The translations under genes were made by a program, and so were the position numbers. A stretch of 8,483 bases of DNA from Bacteroidia bacterium (lineage in GTDB: Bacteria; Bacteroidota; Bacteroidia; UKL13-3), in assembly GCA_019454865.1 (NCBI GenBank), contig JACFNJ010000115.1, forward strand, positions 1 through 8,483, in the 5' to 3' direction. Position 1 is the first letter of the stretch, and every line of letters starts with the position of its first letter. The notes under the pieces were generated by a model. That model worked only from the letters and a program-made list of their open reading frames with translations. It searched no databases and was not told the DNA's origin. Positions 1 to 6,157 of this stretch are shown piece after piece.

Positions 1-187
1 TCCGTATGTATTACATTTTGATGGGGAGAAAAACATTGGATTCTATAATATCACAACAGATTCGTTAATGGAAACTAATTTGTTAAATTCACCGGAAATT
101 GCACAAATAAAAGATAGCTTGAGTTATTCCCTGAAAGGTATTATTCAAAACTACAATTACCGATTGATAAAAAATCAAACCAATTAA
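1..187 (+). CDS. C-terminal fragment of an LTA-synthase-like sulfatase (alkaline phosphatase superfamily)
   Basis: Only the last 61 codons are present, read from base 2 to a TAA at 185-187; the start and catalytic core lie outside the window. The peptide begins PYVLHFDGEKNIGFYN and ends NYNYRLIKNQTN. The pattern 'FDGEK..GFYN...DSL...NLL', followed by a helical stretch and a final 'IQNYNYRLI', resembles the C-terminus of membrane-anchored LTA-synthase-family sulfatases of Bacteroidota. In those proteins this part follows the sulfatase fold and describes the peptide end 'yDl..DPle..NLl'. Family members transfer or hydrolyse phospho- or sulfo-groups on envelope polymers, with the catalytic domain in the periplasm. 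The gene converges on the minus-strand pdxA cluster. Assignment rests on a short tail with no active-site residue visible, so the family is probable and the substrate unknown. Confidence 0.6.
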   Translation, partial: PYVLHFDGEKNIGFYNITTDSLMETNLLNSPEIAQIKDSLSYSLKGIIQNYNYRLIKNQTN

Positions 188-261
188 TACTTTGCTGAAT
201 TAGGTTAAATAAATCTTTTCATCAAAATATTCATTTTGTATAAAAGTAAATGCGTTGTTAC

Positions 262-351
262 TTATTTTTTTCGCATCCGAATAAGTGCAACAATACAAAA
301 CGAAAGTAAAGCAACACTTCCTATAAATTGTAAGTAAAATGCAGTTTCCAT
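262..351 (-). CDS. Small single-span membrane protein (29 aa), unrecognised
   Basis: An ATG at 351-349, two bases after the pdxA stop codon, opens a 29-codon frame ending in TAA at 264-262. The peptide starts METAFYLQFIG, has an uninterrupted hydrophobic stretch over about residues 4-24 (Phe, Leu, Ile, Val, Ala, one Cys), and ends in the basic tail RMRKK. That is the layout of a one-span membrane microprotein; by the positive-inside rule the C-terminus would be cytoplasmic and the short N-terminus outside. No Shine-Dalgarno is seen, as for neighbouring genes, and the position suggests translational coupling to pdxA. I do not recognise a family. It could be a chance frame, because AT-rich DNA readily encodes hydrophobic residues; the tight spacing and clean span-plus-basic-tail design argue for a real gene. 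Confidence 0.45.
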   Translation of the reverse strand: METAFYLQFIGSVALLSFCIVALIRMRKK

Positions 352-353
352 TT

Positions 354-1421
354 TTAAAAATCAATTCTAAAGCGTTCCTTTTTCAGTGGTGAAAAAGGTA
401 AGAAATTTTCTTCGAGTTCAATATTCTCAACGCGGGTTCTTACTAAGTCAATTGCAGCATAAAGTGCATTTCTGAAACTACTTTCATCGGCTTTGTTTTT
501 GCCTGCAATATCATAAGCAGTTCCATGGTCAGGGCTGGTACGAATAAAACTTAATCCGGCAGTAAAATTAACACCATTTTCAAAGCCCATATATTTAAAT
601 GGAATTAAACCTTGATCGTGATACATTGCTAAAACCACATCAAATTTTTTGTACAAATGCGAACCGAAAAATCCATCCGCAGGATATGGACCGTAAGCTA
701 ATGTGCCATTTTCCTGTGCTTTTGTACATGCTACTGCAATTATATCTTTGTCTTCATTTCCCAACAAGCCATTGTCGCCTGCGTGTGGGTTAAGTCCTAA
801 TAATGCAATGCGTGGTTTGGTAATGCTAAAATCCTTTTTTAGGCTTTTTTCAATTGTACCAATTTTTGATAGTATTCCTTCTACTGTTATTTTACTTGCA
901 ACATCTTTTAGTGGTATATGTCCTGTAACTAATCCTACTCGTAAATCATCATTAATTAATAGCATTGCATAATCGCTGTTATTGTCTTGCTTTGCTAAGT
1001 ATTCGGTATGTCCGGTAAATTTTTCACCCGGAATATTTATGTTGTTTTTGTTTAATGGAGCAGTAACAAGCGCATGTATTTTTTGTTCTTTTAAATGTTG
1101 CGTTGCTATTTCTAAGCTTTTTAGCGCATACTGTCCGCCTTTTTCAGTAATCTCACCCGGTTTTATTTCTACTTCTTCTTCCCAGCACACCAAAAGGTTT
1201 GTTTTTTTAGGATGCACTTGATCAATTGTCTTGATATACGGAATATTAAATTCAGGAAAGTTTAATTGTTTCTTCCAAAATGAAATCACTTTTGGTGAAG
1301 CAAATATTACAGGAGTGCAGTAGTTGGCTATTCGGTGGTCGTGAAATGTTTTAAGAATAATTTCTGGACCGATACCGTTTATATCGCCTATTGTAATGCC
1401 AATAATTGGTAATTTACTCAT
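354..1421 (-). CDS. pdxA: 4-hydroxythreonine-4-phosphate dehydrogenase PdxA
   Basis: PdxA oxidises 4-phosphohydroxy-L-threonine with NAD(P)+. The unstable product decarboxylates to 3-amino-2-oxopropyl phosphate, which PdxJ joins to deoxyxylulose phosphate in the DXP-dependent route to pyridoxal phosphate; the enzyme is a cytoplasmic homodimer. The 355-residue length fits the family (E. coli about 330) with a few extra residues. Family motifs are intact: N-terminal GITIGDINGIGPEI, GHTEYLA at 137-143 (substrate-binding His138/Thr139), and the three histidines expected to bind the divalent metal, at 168 (VTGHIP), 213 (LNPHAGD) and 268 (MYHDQG). These are followed by the RTSPDHGTAYDIAGK block near 294-308. 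The ATG at 1421 is three bases beyond the aminopeptidase stop, so the two genes are probably co-transcribed. A 29-codon membrane ORF begins two bases after its stop. No truncation or missing key residue was seen. Confidence 0.96.
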   Translation of the reverse strand: MSKLPIIGITIGDINGIGPEIILKTFHDHRIANYCTPVIFASPKVISFWKKQLNFPEFNIPYIKTIDQVHPKKTNLLVCWEEEVEIKPGEITEKGGQYALKSLEIATQHLKEQKIHALVTAPLNKNNINIPGEKFTGHTEYLAKQDNNSDYAMLLINDDLRVGLVTGHIPLKDVASKITVEGILSKIGTIEKSLKKDFSITKPRIALLGLNPHAGDNGLLGNEDKDIIAVACTKAQENGTLAYGPYPADGFFGSHLYKKFDVVLAMYHDQGLIPFKYMGFENGVNFTAGLSFIRTSPDHGTAYDIAGKNKADESSFRNALYAAIDLVRTRVENIELEENFLPFSPLKKERFRIDF

Positions 1422-1424
1422 GTA

Positions 1425-2864
1425 TTAATTGCTTATTGTTTTTAAAAAATTAAATAATAACCGAACTCCAACTCCGGTTCCGTTTTTTGGGCGATAGCTG
1501 TCGGACGAATTGGTATATGCAGGTCCGGCAATATCAAAATGCATCCAAGGATAGTCAATATACTTTTCTAAAAATTTTCCGGCAGTAATTGCACCAGCAA
1601 CAGCACCCCCAATATTTTTCATGTCAGCTATATCGCTATTTAATAGTTTTCCATAATCATCCCAAAATGGAAATTCTACTAATCGCTCGTGTACAAAGTT
1701 TCCGCTTATTTTTAAATTAAGTTTTGTGCTTTCATCAGCTGTACCCATACATACAATACCGTATTGGCCAATTGCAGCAGCAGCCGCACCGGTAAGTGTT
1801 GCAAAGTCCATTACCAATTCCGGCTTGTATTTTTTTGCATAAGCCAATGCATCTGCTAATATCATTCTACCTTCGGCATCTGCATTTAGCATTTCTACTG
1901 TTTGTCCATCATACATTTTAATAACATCACCGGGAGCATACGCATTCTCACCCGGGCGATTATCTGTTGCCGGCACTAAACCAATTACATGCACATTTAA
2001 TTTACTCTTAGCTATTGCATACATAGTAGCAGCTACCGTTGCACCTCCTGCCATATCACATTTCATGGAATCCATACTGTTTGCTGTTGGTTTCAAACTA
2101 AGCCCTCCGGTATCATACACCACACCTTTGCCAACTAACACAATAGGTTTTTTGTTTTTGGCATTTTTTGGTTTGTATTCCATTATGGTAAAAGTAGGTG
2201 GTGTTTTACTTCCTTTATTTACTGCCAATAATCCACCCATTTTTAATGCTTCAATTTGTTTTTTGTTTAACACTTCAACCTTAAATGCAGCTGATTTCCC
2301 TAGTGCTTTCATTTCATCTGCAAATGCTAAAGCATTTAGCGTGTTTTGCGGTTCGTTTACAAAATTTCGGGCATGATATACTGCCTCGCAAAGGATATTT
2401 AATTCTTCTGCTTCTTTTTTCTTTATATTATCAGATAGTATAGTTATTTGACTAAGTGTATTTGTTTCTTTTTCCTTTTTGTATTTTATAAATTGATAAT
2501 TTCCTAAAACACATCCTTCAGCAATTGGTAATAACCATTCATCCTTGTTTGTTTTTGATATCAGATCTATAGTTTTGTATTTATGTGTATTTGCAAGCAC
2601 ACTTATTTTATTGCCTATGCCTCGTAATGTTTCATTAAGTTTAGGAATATCGTAAGTTTCAAATTCATCTACTAATTGCAATAGGGTATGATGCGTGTAT
2701 TGGTTTAAAGCAATGTATTTATCATTGTTTTTTATTTTTTTGTTTACATATTCAATTTCTTCTTTTGAAAGATTTATTTTTTTTAAATCTGTTTTTTTGT
2801 CAATAAGAAATAATGCGGTTGTATTTTTATTGGTTTTGTTTTTTAATTGGATTGTTGCTTGCAT
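1425..2864 (-). CDS. pepA: Leucyl aminopeptidase, peptidase family M17
   Basis: This is a cytosolic two-metal (Zn/Mn) aminopeptidase that removes N-terminal residues from peptides, normally as a hexamer. At 479 residues it is slightly shorter than E. coli PepA (503). The C-terminal catalytic domain (about 165-479) is fully conserved. VGKGVVYDTGGLSLKP (244-259) gives metal ligands Lys246 and Asp251 and catalytic Lys258. KCDMAGGA gives Asp270, and NADAEGRM (327-334) gives Asp329, Glu331 and the bicarbonate-binding Arg333. The signature reads NADAEGR rather than the common NTDAEGR, a substitution that spares the ligands. The N-terminal domain (about 1-150) is lysine-rich and divergent, as is usual for this family. 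It is the first gene of the leftward cluster with pdxA, three bases apart, and a good Bacteroidota -7 element lies 29 bases before its ATG. Some PepA proteins also bind DNA; nothing here shows that. Confidence 0.93.
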   Translation of the reverse strand: MQATIQLKNKTNKNTTALFLIDKKTDLKKINLSKEEIEYVNKKIKNNDKYIALNQYTHHTLLQLVDEFETYDIPKLNETLRGIGNKISVLANTHKYKTIDLISKTNKDEWLLPIAEGCVLGNYQFIKYKKEKETNTLSQITILSDNIKKKEAEELNILCEAVYHARNFVNEPQNTLNALAFADEMKALGKSAAFKVEVLNKKQIEALKMGGLLAVNKGSKTPPTFTIMEYKPKNAKNKKPIVLVGKGVVYDTGGLSLKPTANSMDSMKCDMAGGATVAATMYAIAKSKLNVHVIGLVPATDNRPGENAYAPGDVIKMYDGQTVEMLNADAEGRMILADALAYAKKYKPELVMDFATLTGAAAAAIGQYGIVCMGTADESTKLNLKISGNFVHERLVEFPFWDDYGKLLNSDIADMKNIGGAVAGAITAGKFLEKYIDYPWMHFDIAGPAYTNSSDSYRPKNGTGVGVRLLFNFLKTISN

Positions 2865-2892
2865 GATTATTTTATAAGAGTGAAATGAAGGG

Positions 2893-2918
2893 CAAATCTA
2901 AAAAAAAAACTAATACAA
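2893..2918 (-). promoter_or_regulatory. Putative Bacteroidota promoter for the aminopeptidase-pdxA cluster
   Basis: On the minus strand TAGATTTG (2900 down to 2893) matches the Bacteroidota sigma-ABfr -7 consensus TAnnTTTG at every defined base, and it ends 28 bases before the aminopeptidase ATG. The nearest upstream TTG (2918-2916) stands only 15 bases away, less than the usual roughly 19-base spacer, so the -33 half is weak. The spacer is mostly a run of ten T bases (2909-2900 on the minus strand), the last of which is the first T of the -7 box. The -7 assignment is direct consensus matching; use as a promoter is inferred. Confidence 0.5.
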
Positions 2919-2962
2919 GAATTAACTAAGGATAAGTGCTTGAAATTTGTTCTATTTGTAGC

Positions 2963-3760
2963 ATGGGATATACCGAAGTAAGAGCCAAAAAATTTCTTGG
3001 TCAGCATTTTTTAAACAATGAATCCATAGCACAGGATATTGTGGCTGCATTGCTTAGTAAGTGTAATTCCAATGCAATTGTTGAAATTGGTCCGGGTATG
3101 GGTGTACTTACCAAGTATTTAATACAATCCAAGCATGTGCTTTATGCAATTGATATTGATTCGGAGTCGGTTGAATACTTACATAAAAAATTTCCCAACA
3201 TTGCGGATAAAGTGCTTTTAGCCGATTTCCTGAAATTAGATTTAATTAAAACCTTTGGAAGTGAGTTTTCCATAATTGGAAATTTTCCTTATAATATTTC
3301 CAGTCAAATTGTATTTAAAATAATTGAATTTAGAAATAATATTCCACTAATGGCAGGTATGTTTCAAAAGGAAGTAGCTGAACGTATTTGTGCAAAGCCT
3401 GGTGGAAAGGACTATGGGGTAATAAGTGTAATTACACAGTTATTTTATAATACTGAATATTTATTTACAGTAAACGAAGATGTATTTACACCTCCACCTA
3501 AAGTAAAATCAGGTGTGATGCGAATGTTAAGAAAAGACCTTATACCAAAAGTTAACGAAGAATTATTTTTTAAAGTTGTAAAAACTGCATTTAATCAGCG
3601 CAGGAAAAAGTTAAGAAATGCAATTCAAGTTTTTGGGATTAGCGATGCATTGTTAATGGAAAATAACTATGCCGATAAGCGTGCAGAACAACTTTCGGTG
3701 GATGATTTTATTGTACTTACTAATTTAATTGAAAACAATGGAAGTAAAATCGAGCAATGA
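2963..3760 (+). CDS. rsmA: 16S rRNA adenine-N6,N6-dimethyltransferase RsmA (KsgA)
   Basis: RsmA uses S-adenosylmethionine to dimethylate the two adjacent adenines in the 3'-terminal helix of 16S rRNA (A1518/A1519 in E. coli), a late quality-control step in 30S assembly. The 265-residue protein has the canonical N-terminus VRAKKFLGQHFL (6-17), SAM motif I EIGPGMGVLT (41-50), the catalytic motif NFPYNIS (107-113), the KPGGKDYGV loop (145-152), FTPPPKVKSGV (175-185), and the C-terminal FNQRRKKLRN and RAEQLSVDDF blocks. I chose the ATG at 2963 because it puts the VRAKKFLGQHFL block at the usual distance from the start. A GTG at 2936 would add nine residues (MLEICSICS) unlike the family. The gene heads the rightward cluster, and its last 23 bases overlap mgtE. 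No convincing promoter box was found just upstream. Confidence 0.96.
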   Translation: MGYTEVRAKKFLGQHFLNNESIAQDIVAALLSKCNSNAIVEIGPGMGVLTKYLIQSKHVLYAIDIDSESVEYLHKKFPNIADKVLLADFLKLDLIKTFGSEFSIIGNFPYNISSQIVFKIIEFRNNIPLMAGMFQKEVAERICAKPGGKDYGVISVITQLFYNTEYLFTVNEDVFTPPPKVKSGVMRMLRKDLIPKVNEELFFKVVKTAFNQRRKKLRNAIQVFGISDALLMENNYADKRAEQLSVDDFIVLTNLIENNGSKIEQ

Positions 3761-5096
3761 GTTAGTAAAAGAATTTCTTCATGAAATTTCATTGAATAAT
3801 ACGGAGTATTTAAAAGAGAAATTACAGCATATTCATGCACAAGATATTGCATTAATACTGGATAAAACTGAAATTGAAGATGCACGCGATGTTATCGCAT
3901 GTATGGATTCAGCAAAAGCCGCAGAAGTGTTGATAGAAATGAAGCAAGAAAAACTCACTAATCTTTTAGCGAGTTATTCATCTGATGAAATAGCAAATCA
4001 TTTTATTCAATACATGGAAAGTAATAATGCTGTGTATGTATTGAATCATATTCCTCTAAAAAAACAAGAAGAAGTAATTTCAAATCTTACTGATGTGGAG
4101 TTTGCTTCAAGTTTGCTATCCTTAATAAGCTATGAGGAATACACAGCCGGAAGCATGATGGCTGTTGAGCTTGTAAAAGCAAATAGCAGTTGGACAGTTG
4201 CACAATGTATTGATGAAATTCGTAGCCAGTCCGACAATATTACTAAGATATATGTAGTTTATGTTATTGATGATTTTGAACGATTAATCGGATTGATTAC
4301 TTTAAAAAATTTAATACTTTCTAATCCTCATGCTAAACTTATAGAAGTTACAAATACAGATGTTATTTCAGTGAATACATCTGCTGATTCAGAGTCTATT
4401 GCTAATATTTTTGATAAATATAATTTGATAGCACTTCCGGTAGTTAATGCTATAAATCAATTGGTAGGGGTAATTACGGTTGATGATATTGTTGAAATAA
4501 TTAAGGAAGAAGCAAACGAAGATTATCAGTTAATGTCAGGTATTACCGAAAATGTAGATGCAACCGATAAAGTTTGGATTTTATCACGTGCACGTTTACC
4601 TTGGTTATTAATCGGGTTACTAGGTGGTATAATATCCTCACGTTTTATTGAAATGTTTGAAGGTACATTGAAAATTCATCCCGAAATGGCATTTTTTATG
4701 CCGCTTATTGCCGCTATGGGCGGAAATGTTGGTGTGCAATCATCAGCAATTGTAGTGCAAGGTTTGGCAAACGATACGTTAGGCACAAGAAATATACTAT
4801 CAAAAATATTAAAAGAAATACGTGTTGCTTTACTTAATGGGTTAACATGTTCCATTCTATTATTAGGATACAATGCTCTTTTCTCCAATTCGTATGATTT
4901 GAGTTTTACAGTAAGTGTAGCATTATTCAGTGTAATTATTTGTGCATCCATTTTAGGTACATTTGTTCCAATGGCACTTAATAAATTTAAGATTGACCCT
5001 GCGATTGCTACAGGACCATTTATTACTACAACAAATGATATAATTGGGTTAGCAATTTATTTTACAACAGGTAGATTACTTTATGCTACTTTTTAA
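3738..5096 (+). CDS. mgtE: Magnesium transporter MgtE
   Basis: MgtE is a homodimeric inner-membrane Mg2+ channel whose cytoplasmic domains close the pore when internal Mg2+ is high. The 452-residue product has the full architecture: an N-terminal helical superhelix domain (about 10-130) and two CBS domains (about 137-197, containing YTAGSMM, and 203-258, containing LVGVITVDDIVEII). A connecting helix leads to about five membrane segments between 285 and 447. The pore signatures PLIAAMGGNVGVQSSAIVVQ (322-341) and DPAIATGPFITTTNDIIG (420-437) are intact. Asp434 sits where the conserved pore-lining, Mg2+-binding aspartate is expected. The ATG at 3738 overlaps the 3' end of rsmA in another frame, implying translational coupling; a TTG nine bases earlier is less likely. 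No M-box-type leader can fit here because the upstream DNA is coding, so control is probably by protein gating. Confidence 0.95.
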   Translation: MEVKSSNELVKEFLHEISLNNTEYLKEKLQHIHAQDIALILDKTEIEDARDVIACMDSAKAAEVLIEMKQEKLTNLLASYSSDEIANHFIQYMESNNAVYVLNHIPLKKQEEVISNLTDVEFASSLLSLISYEEYTAGSMMAVELVKANSSWTVAQCIDEIRSQSDNITKIYVVYVIDDFERLIGLITLKNLILSNPHAKLIEVTNTDVISVNTSADSESIANIFDKYNLIALPVVNAINQLVGVITVDDIVEIIKEEANEDYQLMSGITENVDATDKVWILSRARLPWLLIGLLGGIISSRFIEMFEGTLKIHPEMAFFMPLIAAMGGNVGVQSSAIVVQGLANDTLGTRNILSKILKEIRVALLNGLTCSILLLGYNALFSNSYDLSFTVSVALFSVIICASILGTFVPMALNKFKIDPAIATGPFITTTNDIIGLAIYFTTGRLLYATF

Positions 5097-5114
5097 ATTT
5101 GCTTGGTTTTAACT

Positions 5115-6044
5115 ATGAAGACTATTTTAATTATAGATGATGTGCACGAAATATTGGTACATGAGTTACAAAAAGCAGGCTATAATGTAATTTACAAACC
5201 ATTATCCGAAAGAAATGAAATACTTCAACTTGTACACAATATTTATGGGTTAGTAGTTCGTTCAAAAACACCAATTGATAAAGAATTGATTGATGTAGCA
5301 ACAGGTCTTAGATTTATTGCTCGTGCTGGTGCCGGAATTGATAATATTGATTGTGATTATGCCAATACAAAAAATATTATGGTATTTAATGCAGGCGAAG
5401 CAAACGCTGATGCAGTAGGCGAGCACACAATAGGAATGTTGTTAAGTTTATTTGCAAAAATTAATAAAGCTGATGCAGAGGTAAGAGAATTAAAGTGGGA
5501 TAGAGAAGGAAATAGAGGAGTAGAACTTAGTGGCAAAACAATTGGAATAATAGGATATGGAAATACAGGAAGTGCAGTAGCTAAAAAGCTTCGGGGATTT
5601 AACATGAAAATTTTAGCTTATGATAAATATCTCAAAAATTTCGGAAACGAATATGTTCATGAATGTACGTTACAAGAAATATTTGACGCAACAGATATAG
5701 TTACCCTGCATGTACCATTAACGGCAGAAACTCGGCAAATGGTAAATGAAGTTTTTATAAATTCATTTAATAAGCCAATTTATTTATTAAATTTAAGTAG
5801 GGGTGAAGTAATAGATACAATGCACCTAATACAAGCAATGCAATCCAATAAAGTATTGGGGGTTGCTTTAGATGTGTTAGAAAATGAAAAACCGGCATCT
5901 TTTAATGAAAATGAAAAAACATGGATGAAATATTTGACCCAGAGCAATAAAACCGTACTTACGCCTCATATTGCCGGATGGACAAAAGAATCTTATTTTA
6001 AGATTTCAGAGGTGCTTTTAAGGAAAGTTTTAGCTTTAAGTTAA
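5115..6044 (+). CDS. D-isomer-specific 2-hydroxyacid dehydrogenase (SerA/PdxB superfamily)
   Basis: This NAD(P)-dependent cytoplasmic enzyme interconverts a D-2-hydroxyacid and the 2-oxoacid. The 309 residues form a split substrate-binding domain (about 1-100 and 285-309) around a Rossmann domain. GIIGYGNTGSAV (144-155) supplies GxGxxG, and Asp170 after the next strand favours NAD over NADP. Catalytic residues are present: Arg229 in NLSRGEVID, Glu256 in ALDVLENEKP, and His285 in LTPHIAGW. There is no C-terminal ACT domain, so it matches the short SerA type without serine feedback control. The ATG at 5115 is preferred to a TTG at 5103, which would add MVLT. It lies 18 bases after mgtE, so co-transcription is likely. 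3-Phosphoglycerate dehydrogenase is the default guess; 4-phosphoerythronate dehydrogenase, feeding the nearby PdxA step, is the main alternative. Family certain, substrate not. Confidence 0.9.
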   Translation: MKTILIIDDVHEILVHELQKAGYNVIYKPLSERNEILQLVHNIYGLVVRSKTPIDKELIDVATGLRFIARAGAGIDNIDCDYANTKNIMVFNAGEANADAVGEHTIGMLLSLFAKINKADAEVRELKWDREGNRGVELSGKTIGIIGYGNTGSAVAKKLRGFNMKILAYDKYLKNFGNEYVHECTLQEIFDATDIVTLHVPLTAETRQMVNEVFINSFNKPIYLLNLSRGEVIDTMHLIQAMQSNKVLGVALDVLENEKPASFNENEKTWMKYLTQSNKTVLTPHIAGWTKESYFKISEVLLRKVLALS

Positions 6045-6048
6045 AACC

Positions 6049-6074
6049 ATTCAATAAGTTAAAAATTATTGAAT
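6049..6074 (+). terminator. Inverted repeat after the rsmA-mgtE-dehydrogenase cluster, possible terminator
   Basis: ATTCAATAA (6049-6057) and TTATTGAAT (6066-6074) are perfect 9-bp complements around an 8-base loop, starting four bases after the dehydrogenase stop. The position fits a transcription terminator. The stem is almost all A-T, and the following bases (agggtaattttg) give only a short, delayed T run, so it would be weak on the plus strand. It may instead be a 3'-end stabilising hairpin or a protein site. Confidence 0.42.
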
Positions 6075-6153
6075 AGGGTAATTTTGATAATTTAAATCAA
6101 ATTGTGTTACTTTACCGACTTGTAAATTATACTTGAAAACTGAAAATTATTGA
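6062..6153 (+). repeat. Two copies of an 11-bp direct repeat flanking the receptor leader
   Basis: AAAATTATTGA occurs at 6062-6072, where it includes part of the right arm of the inverted repeat, and again at 6143-6153, ending four bases before the receptor ATG at 6158. The left arm TCAATAA (6051-6057) can therefore pair with either copy. In a read-through transcript the two pairings would be mutually exclusive. The sequence is low complexity and AT-rich, so coincidence is possible. Confidence 0.4.
6083..6115 (+). promoter_or_regulatory. Putative promoter of the TonB-dependent receptor gene
   Basis: TTTG at 6083-6086 is followed after 21 bases by TACTTTAC (6108-6115), which keeps the TA and first two T bases of the Bacteroidota -7 consensus TAnnTTTG but differs in the last two. 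This would place the transcript start near 6122 and give a leader of roughly 35 bases before the ATG at 6158. The spacing is acceptable and the location between a likely terminator and a new gene is right, but the match is partial. Confidence 0.4.
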
Positions 6154-6157
6154 TCGG

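Noticed and set aside
223..238. Small hairpin CAAAAT-ATTC-ATTTTG between the sulfatase tail and the small ORF, considered as a bidirectional terminator
   Set aside because: Only six A-T-dominated pairs and no T run after it on either strand; too weak to call.
599..1221. Three plus-strand frames opposite pdxA (64, 89 and 79 codons)
   Set aside because: All are antisense to a fully conserved PdxA coding sequence and show no independent start context or domain.
2065..2877. Plus-strand frames opposite the aminopeptidase, including a hydrophobic 60-codon one at 2695-2877
   Set aside because: The hydrophobicity follows from reading lysine-rich codons of the aminopeptidase N-terminal domain in reverse; these are shadows.
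2936..2962. Promoter for rsmA in the segment with TTTG repeats just before its ATG
   Set aside because: No TAnnTTTG arrangement with acceptable spacing was found; the TTTG occurrences are too close to the ATG and to each other.
3720..3760. M-box or other Mg2+ riboswitch ahead of mgtE
   Set aside because: The upstream DNA is the coding 3' end of rsmA and the genes overlap, leaving no untranslated leader.
5115..5150. N-terminus MKTILIIDDVHEIL looks like a response-regulator receiver start
   Set aside because: The rest of the protein has a GxGxxG Rossmann domain and the Arg/Glu/His catalytic set of 2-hydroxyacid dehydrogenases; the resemblance is superficial.
3667..5605. Minus-strand frames opposite rsmA/mgtE (3667-3885), mgtE (4676-4951) and the dehydrogenase (5357-5605)
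   Set aside because: Antisense to conserved family motifs in each case, with no supporting features.
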